Assembly: GCA_030141605.1 (NCBI GenBank)
Contig: JAQGDQ010000283.1
Coordinates: 236,321 to 300,320 of the forward strand
Source: Tubiluchus corallicola
Taxonomy: Eukaryota; Priapulida; Priapulimorpha; Priapulimorphida; Tubiluchidae
Length of the DNA: 64,000 nucleotides
Direction of reading: 5' to 3'
Below, piece after piece: positions 58,759-64,000 of this stretch; within the stretch, counting starts at the first letter, position 1; every line of letters begins with the position of its first letter. The position numbers and the translations under genes were made by a program. The notes under the pieces are model-generated. The model saw only the letters and a program-made list of their open reading frames with translations, was not told where the DNA came from and ran no database searches.

Positions 58759-60720
58759 TGAATTTTATTCTTACAACAACATTGTATGTAAATAATATTG
58801 TATACATATCGAGATCAATGGATATTTTTTATCATTACGCATACATTAAGCATATTTAGTTTTCAAACTATGTACTTCTTTTTTCTTTACAGTTTTAATT
58901 ACAAATACCTTTATTGTCTGTTGCACTATTTTATGATGTGTAAAGTAATGTATAAAACGATAGATTAGCATTTTGCAATAAGACATATTTACAAGAGTCG
59001 AAGTTGCATCAGACCTTGCTAGCAATATTTGTTTGTTTAAATTGCTCTTACAAACGACTTTAAAATACGTAGCAGTATGATCATAGCAAATGCGATTTTA
59101 GTGTACTAAACTCATTTAAATTTTGTCGTTTATCAGGGTCTACTTTTATATTGTACTATAGTTGTTTACTGTTAAACTGTATCCTAAATGTAACTTTCAA
59201 GATTTGTTTGTAAAGTTGTTGCATTAGACTAACTTTGTTACTTTGCAATGGGAAATTCAAATGTACACCAAATTTATTCATAGTATTGTAATAGGTTGGT
59301 GGATGTAAATTCCAGCAGGTATACCCTAAGAACTTTTAACTTGTAAATTAAATTGCTATTGAACTGTTGTTTGTGAGTACACACACGATAGATGATAAAC
59401 TATAATGTAATCAATGATTGTAATGTTATTCTTTACAGACTGATGGAAGGCATAATGTATTAATATTCTGTATTGTGTTTGAGTTATTTGTTGCTTTTCT
59501 CTTTTGGATGTTTGGAATTTACTTGATCATGTGCCAATTTTTTCATCTTAGTTTGCAACAATTGGTTATTGAGCAATTGTGTGTAACAATTCTTTTACAG
59601 AGCAATTCAATTAAAAAGTTGTATTCAAAGCAGTTTCAAAGTACAAGGTGGAAAAAATAACGTATTTTTCCTAGTCAACTACATAAAAGTGTTGTAACAG
59701 ATACTCAAAACGAAAAACTTTACATTGGATAGCTCTTCTAACAGGCATCGGTTCTAACATTTGATAAAACTAATTAAGATCAACATTGTGTAAAACTTTC
59801 ATCCGATTTTTTTAATTGAATTTTCTGTAATATTACTTGATACATGGTAGTGTTTTCTGTTATTTTTAATAATTTCTCTATTCTTGAAATAACAAGATGC
59901 TCCGTGCAAAATGCTGGTCATTGGAGCGTAATCTCAGCTAGAAATATGATTTCTGTTTTGTGATAATAGATTAATTCTGTTTAATGTTCCATAGTCGCAA
60001 TGCTTATCTCATTAAGGCAATTTGTTGTCTTTATTGGAGTCCATTTTAGTTTATTGTTTGGTCAACTGTAGAAACGTATTTTATAATTGTAATTTTGTTA
60101 TTAGTTTATAGTGATCGTAACTTATTATTGTGTACCACTTATTGTTAAATTATATAACTTACGGTAATAAAAATTTATAATAGGGTTATAAAAAACAGAT
60201 CCATTTTTTGACCCTTGAGCACTAACTATGATATTTTTTCTGTTTTCACTGATCATTCTTAAGATTAATTTGCTTCTGTTTTTCATGATAATTAGTTGTT
60301 TCTTTCAATCAGTGGTGCTTTTCTTGCACAAATACGTGAAATCGTGTGGCCGAATTCAGATAGGCCGTCATTAGAACAATGTAATGGCATTGCATATGCT
60401 ACATGCCGCCTGTAAATACAAACGTCGCTTGTGTATAGAAGTTAGTTTTATATGAAATGCTGTTATGTACTAACAGCAGTTTCATGTTATTCAAGTGTGT
60501 AGTTTAGTAAATCACACTAATGTAGACATTTTTCAATGTTTCTGCATCATTGGTTTTAGTTATTTAAACTTGAATGCTTATTCTTACTAGCAGTAAGAAG
60601 TCTGTTACTTTGTTATGTTAAAATCTGCTATTTTGCCTTTTACTAAGTGTTTAATGTAATAAATTTATGCGATTTGTAAAAATAAATTTGTGTAATGGCA
60701 CAATAAAATTTGCATGCAAA
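58759..60720 (+). other. ACK 3' untranslated region (probable extent)
   Basis: Non-coding AT-rich sequence follows the TGA at 58756-58758. The first part (58759-59337) is repeated in inverted orientation at 61540-62118. Several poly(A) signals occur, with a cluster near 60658-60707. The right limit is therefore a guess. Confidence 0.5.
60658..60707 (+). terminator. Cluster of three candidate poly(A) signals for ACK
   Basis: AATAAA occurs at 60658-60663, 60681-60686 and 60702-60707, about 1.9 kb past the stop codon. An earlier one lies near 60166. Clustering makes this the likeliest ACK 3' end, but the DNA is AT-rich. Confidence 0.4.
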
Positions 60721-60865
60721 CGCATAATCACATTTTCTTAGAATGCAGTAGTTTATCATACAGTGTTACTTTTTCCGTTTAGGTCATGAACCTAGTTTGA
60801 TGTATTATTGCTAGTGGTTGTCAGCAGCTGTGGAGACAACTTTCAAAGTTAAAGTTCCGTTCTAA

Positions 60866-61210
60866 AATTTGCTGATGATATCAAGGTTTTTAAACCAACG
60901 GGTAGTTGTGAAGAAATTTTTAATGTACAAGAAGACTTGATCAAAATGTATGAGTGGTCATTTGACTGTCAGGTGCCGTTTAATTCAAACAATAGTGAAT
61001 GTAGCCTTTTTAGGTTTCAATTGTGTATGTGTTGATTATTGTATGGAAGATGTAAGACTGGAGAGTATTGTTGAAGTTAAAGATTTGGGAGTGTGAGTCG
61101 CTGAAGACTGGCCGAGGGTGCACTTGATTGCAGTTTTAAAAAAATTATTGTGAATGGATTTGTCGGCCTGGGGTGTAAGACATTTTTACAGTTAGTGATG
61201 TCAGCAGAAA
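60866..61210 (+). mobile_element. Non-LTR retrotransposon reverse-transcriptase fragment
   Basis: KFADDIKVFKP at about 60865-60897 is an intact FADD (YxDD-type) catalytic motif. It is followed in frame by QEDLIKMYEWS and VPFNSN, the usual LINE spacing. After a frameshift, YCMEDVRLE and VEVKDLGV continue the pattern to a stop near 61094, with weak traces to about 61210. Nothing upstream of FADD is recognisable, so the copy is 5'-truncated. It differs in sequence from the relic at 36880-38300. It sits in the spacer between the inverted ACK arms. Confidence 0.75.
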
Positions 61211-61539
61211 AAGGATCACACCAAGAAATTAATGAAAAGAAGAATCAGATTTGATCTTGGAAAATAATAGTTTCAACCAAATTGTTATTAATACCCAGAA
61301 CCTGCTAACAGAGGTAGCTGTGAACTCCCCCGTGTAAATCTTTCAAGGGCCATTTGGTGGAGCTCTTGAGAAGACTGGTGAACACAACACCAATCAAACA
61401 ACCCAGTTACCATTGCCACCAATTACATTGCCGTTTTAAAGTTGGTGGTCATTAGTAAGTAAAATGTTTAAATGCTGCACTCCGTGCTTGTTTGTGTAAA
61501 TACGAAATAAATAAAATACATAGAGCAGACTTAATTTTA

Positions 61540-63695
61540 AAAAGTTCTTAGGGTATACCTGCTGGAATTTACATCCACCAACCTATTACAATACTATGAA
61601 TAAATTTGGTGTACATTTGAATTTCCCATTGCAAAGTAACAAAGTTAGTCTAATGCAACAACTTTACAAACAAATCTTGAAAGTTACATTTAGGATACAG
61701 TTTAACAGTAAACAACTATAGTACAATATAAAAGTAGACCCTGATAAACGACAAAATTTAAATGAGTTTAGTACACTAAAATCGCATTTGCTATGATCAT
61801 ACTGCTACGTATTTTAAAGTCGTTTGTAAGAGCAATTTAAACAAACAAATATTGCTAGCAAGGTCTGATGCAACTTCGACTCTTGTAAATATGTCTTATT
61901 GCAAAATGCTAATCTATCGTTTTATACATTACTTTACACATCATAAAATAGTGCAACAGACAATAAAGGTATTTGTAATTAAAACTGTAAAGAAAAAAGA
62001 AGTACATAGTTTGAAAACTAAATATGCTTAATGTATGCGTAATGATAAAAAATATCCATTGATCTCGATATGTATACAATATTATTTACATACAATGTTG
62101 TTGTAAGAATAAAATTCATCAAGTCTTATGTGCATACTCATCTTCCAAAACCTCGCCTGCCAATTCTAGATTCCATTTTAACGACTTTAACAAGCGTTCA
62201 CAATGGCCACGAGTGGTTACACCTAATCTGAACAACTGCTCCACTTTCAAATGTTTAATAGCTTCCTCAGGGTTCCAGTGACAATGACTCAGTGCTGCAT
62301 GGCACTCCTCCATAGTGACACCATGCACCTGCTTCTGGACTTCTTCTATGAACTCTTGAGGATTGTTTCTGTTTGGGGGTGTAAGTTGAGCAAGCTGAGG
62401 ATGCATGCTTTCGGCATTGTATGGTAAGAGGTTTTTAACAGGAGGTGTTTGTTTAGTTACCACTGGAACAGCTGGCTCCGGTAACAAAGGTATGTGTGAT
62501 AAAGATGATATATTTGGATGAGAGCCAGTTAGCATTGCTGGTTGACTATAACCAAATGATTGACGTATGGTGGCTGGAGGTACAGTGGCTACTGGTTGAT
62601 TAATCTGTCGTACTGGTTGATAACCAGTGAGAACTGACCAATGGTCTACAAAGGTTGACTGAACAGTTGTGGTAGGGAATGATTTTGATAAATCAACAAG
62701 AAATGGCTTAACTTCAGCAGTTGTTTTTACAGGCAACTTTCTGTCAAACGTTTCTAAGTTAAGGTAATCGTGTGGGAGACTTTTTTTCTCAGGCTTAGAT
62801 GGTAACAGAAAGTAATGCGTAGAGCTGACCTGAATTCCATCTTGAACCATGGGTTCGATACGATGCTGAGGTGGTGGTGGTGCAGGAGTAGGCTTAGCTG
62901 GAGCAGTAATTGATGCGTGCAGACTTCTGTCAACGAAAGCTGGTAATCTAGCCTGACTCGTGTCAAATGGATCTACAAAACGAGGAAGTTCCACATTTGG
63001 AAGACTGTCTAGCAAGTTGCCTCGAGGTGCAATACTTGTAGTGTGGCTTGCAGGCTTTATTGGCATACGGGGTGGTAGGCCAGGCGAGCCATGCCATTCA
63101 GAAGATGCCTGAGGATTAGGCAAATTATGATGACGATTCTCAGATGGCATTATTCTGGGCTGAAGATGTGCTTTAGCCTTTGCTTCATAAGCAAGTTCTT
63201 TTGCATTTGTCTGTAAAGACACTAACTGACCAGAGGAAGACATCCAGCCACCATCTGCAGCCAGCTTGGTAGGGCTAAAGTCTGGTCGACTGGAAAGTGC
63301 TGTAGTTGTCATGGTAATAAGGTTCTCTGTTTCGGTTTGTTCTGTTTGAGGTGGTTCACTTGGTCTGGCAGGCTTCATAGAGGGTATTTCTTTCTGTAAA
63401 TCTTCCTCTGCATTCTGAACAGACTTATCTGAATTATTTACCAACAGATTAATTCGATTGTTGTCTGGCAGATTGAGCACTTGGTTATAGTCATTATTCG
63501 ATGTCCTACGTTCCACCTGTTCAGACACTCCTGTACGCACAGATGGTGGCACTATGCGAGACAGTGCATTTATTCCATGCGATGGATTAAATTTGGTCAC
63601 AATGCTTCTGTCTACCGGCCTGCCAGTAACAAGTGATAATGTATCACTGTCTACAGTGAAATTATGTAAGGAATTATTTGGCATGCAGGAATCAT
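61540..63695 (-). pseudogene. Right arm of the inverted repeat: minus-strand copy of the ACK C-terminus
   Basis: Reverse complement of 57182-59337. It contains an intact 521-codon frame (63684-62119) identical in translation to the ACK C-terminus: proline-rich region, Mig6-homology segment and UBA, with the same stop codon and 579 bases of 3'UTR. It has no kinase, SH3 or CRIB exons and no promoter or splice acceptor of its own (the left arm breaks inside the exon at 57182). It is therefore a partial duplicate, not a second gene. Absence of visible differences means either a very recent rearrangement or a laboratory/assembly chimera. Confidence 0.93.
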
Positions 63696-64000
63696 CGGCT
63701 TTTGAGAAGTCATTTCAACTACCTACACAGTGCAGCACACGAACAGTAGAGGGTACCGCACCTGTTTACTATAGTAGTCCAGCCATCGAATATTCACCCA
63801 CAAAACCTCCATGCACATCAAAGTCTGTGCCGACGACTAGTGGTCTATATTATTCATCACCGGATTCTTTGACTAACCAAACACCTCGTTATTACAGTGT
63901 TCCAGAAAGAGTGTCAGAAGACATAGAAGAATCCGAACCTGTGTCTCAATCTTATGCTTTATCGTCTTCATTTTCGTCAACATTGGCAAAGTCTTTCCAG
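63691..64000 (+). pseudogene. Direct partial copy of ACK last exon (continues past window)
   Basis: 63691-64000 repeats 56451-56760 in the same orientation (offset 7240), covering about ACK residues 606-708. It begins immediately where the inverted arm ends, sharing ATCAT at 63691-63695 with both sources. The frame remains open to the window edge. It lacks the splice acceptor and the first 170 bases of the exon, so it cannot be a normal exon here. Confidence 0.93.

Noticed and set aside
62119-63684. 521-codon minus-strand ORF as an independent gene
   Set aside because: It is the reverse-complement copy of the ACK C-terminus, starts at an internal methionine of ACK, and breaks off inside the exon. 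It has no 5' structure of its own.

Overview
This is animal (metazoan) nuclear DNA. It is AT-rich, has GT-AG introns of about 0.1-6.5 kb, long microsatellites and decayed non-LTR retrotransposons, and its three protein families (M1 aminopeptidase, nephrin/Sns, ACK/TNK2) are typical of animals. The residues read most like a protostome invertebrate, but I cannot name the species. All exon structures are my reading of splice sites and reading frames; no transcript data were available.

Layout. 1-1467 (-) is the N-terminal part of an M1 zinc aminopeptidase, cut by the window edge. 5383-9636 (-) is a second, complete M1 aminopeptidase in two exons; its last exon lies beyond a 1.2-kb intron and an uninterrupted-ORF reading misses it. 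9637-22414 is about 12.8 kb of mostly featureless DNA with microsatellites and a few exon-like orphan ORFs. 22415-35748 (-) is a complete nephrin/Sticks-and-stones/SYG-2-type adhesion receptor in five exons, with nearly its whole ectodomain in one 3.0-kb exon. 35749-39298 is the divergent intergenic region and holds a wrecked LINE reverse transcriptase. 39299-58758 (+) is a complete ACK (activated Cdc42-associated kinase) gene in 13 coding exons: SAM-like, tyrosine kinase, SH3, CRIB, clathrin box, Mig6-homology segment and UBA. 58759-61539 holds the ACK 3'UTR and a second LINE fragment.

The most unusual part is the right end. 61540-63695 is an apparently perfect reverse complement of 57182-59337 (ACK last exon plus 3'UTR). 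The sequence then flips back to forward orientation at 63691 and copies ACK from 56451 to the window edge. This forward-inverted-forward order with short microhomology at the joints is what a DUP-TRP/INV-DUP template-switch rearrangement looks like. It is also what an amplification or assembly chimera looks like, and the sequence alone cannot separate the two.

The second notable observation concerns the nephrin transmembrane exon. It is 144 nt long, symmetric in phase, and flanked in its introns by long complementary (CT)n and (GA)n tracts. Pairing of these in the pre-mRNA could promote skipping of that exon and give a soluble receptor, or a circular RNA. This is a hypothesis.

The genes do not form a pathway cluster. 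The aminopeptidases are a local tandem family. Nephrin and ACK are both membrane/actin signalling proteins, but nothing in the sequence shows co-regulation.
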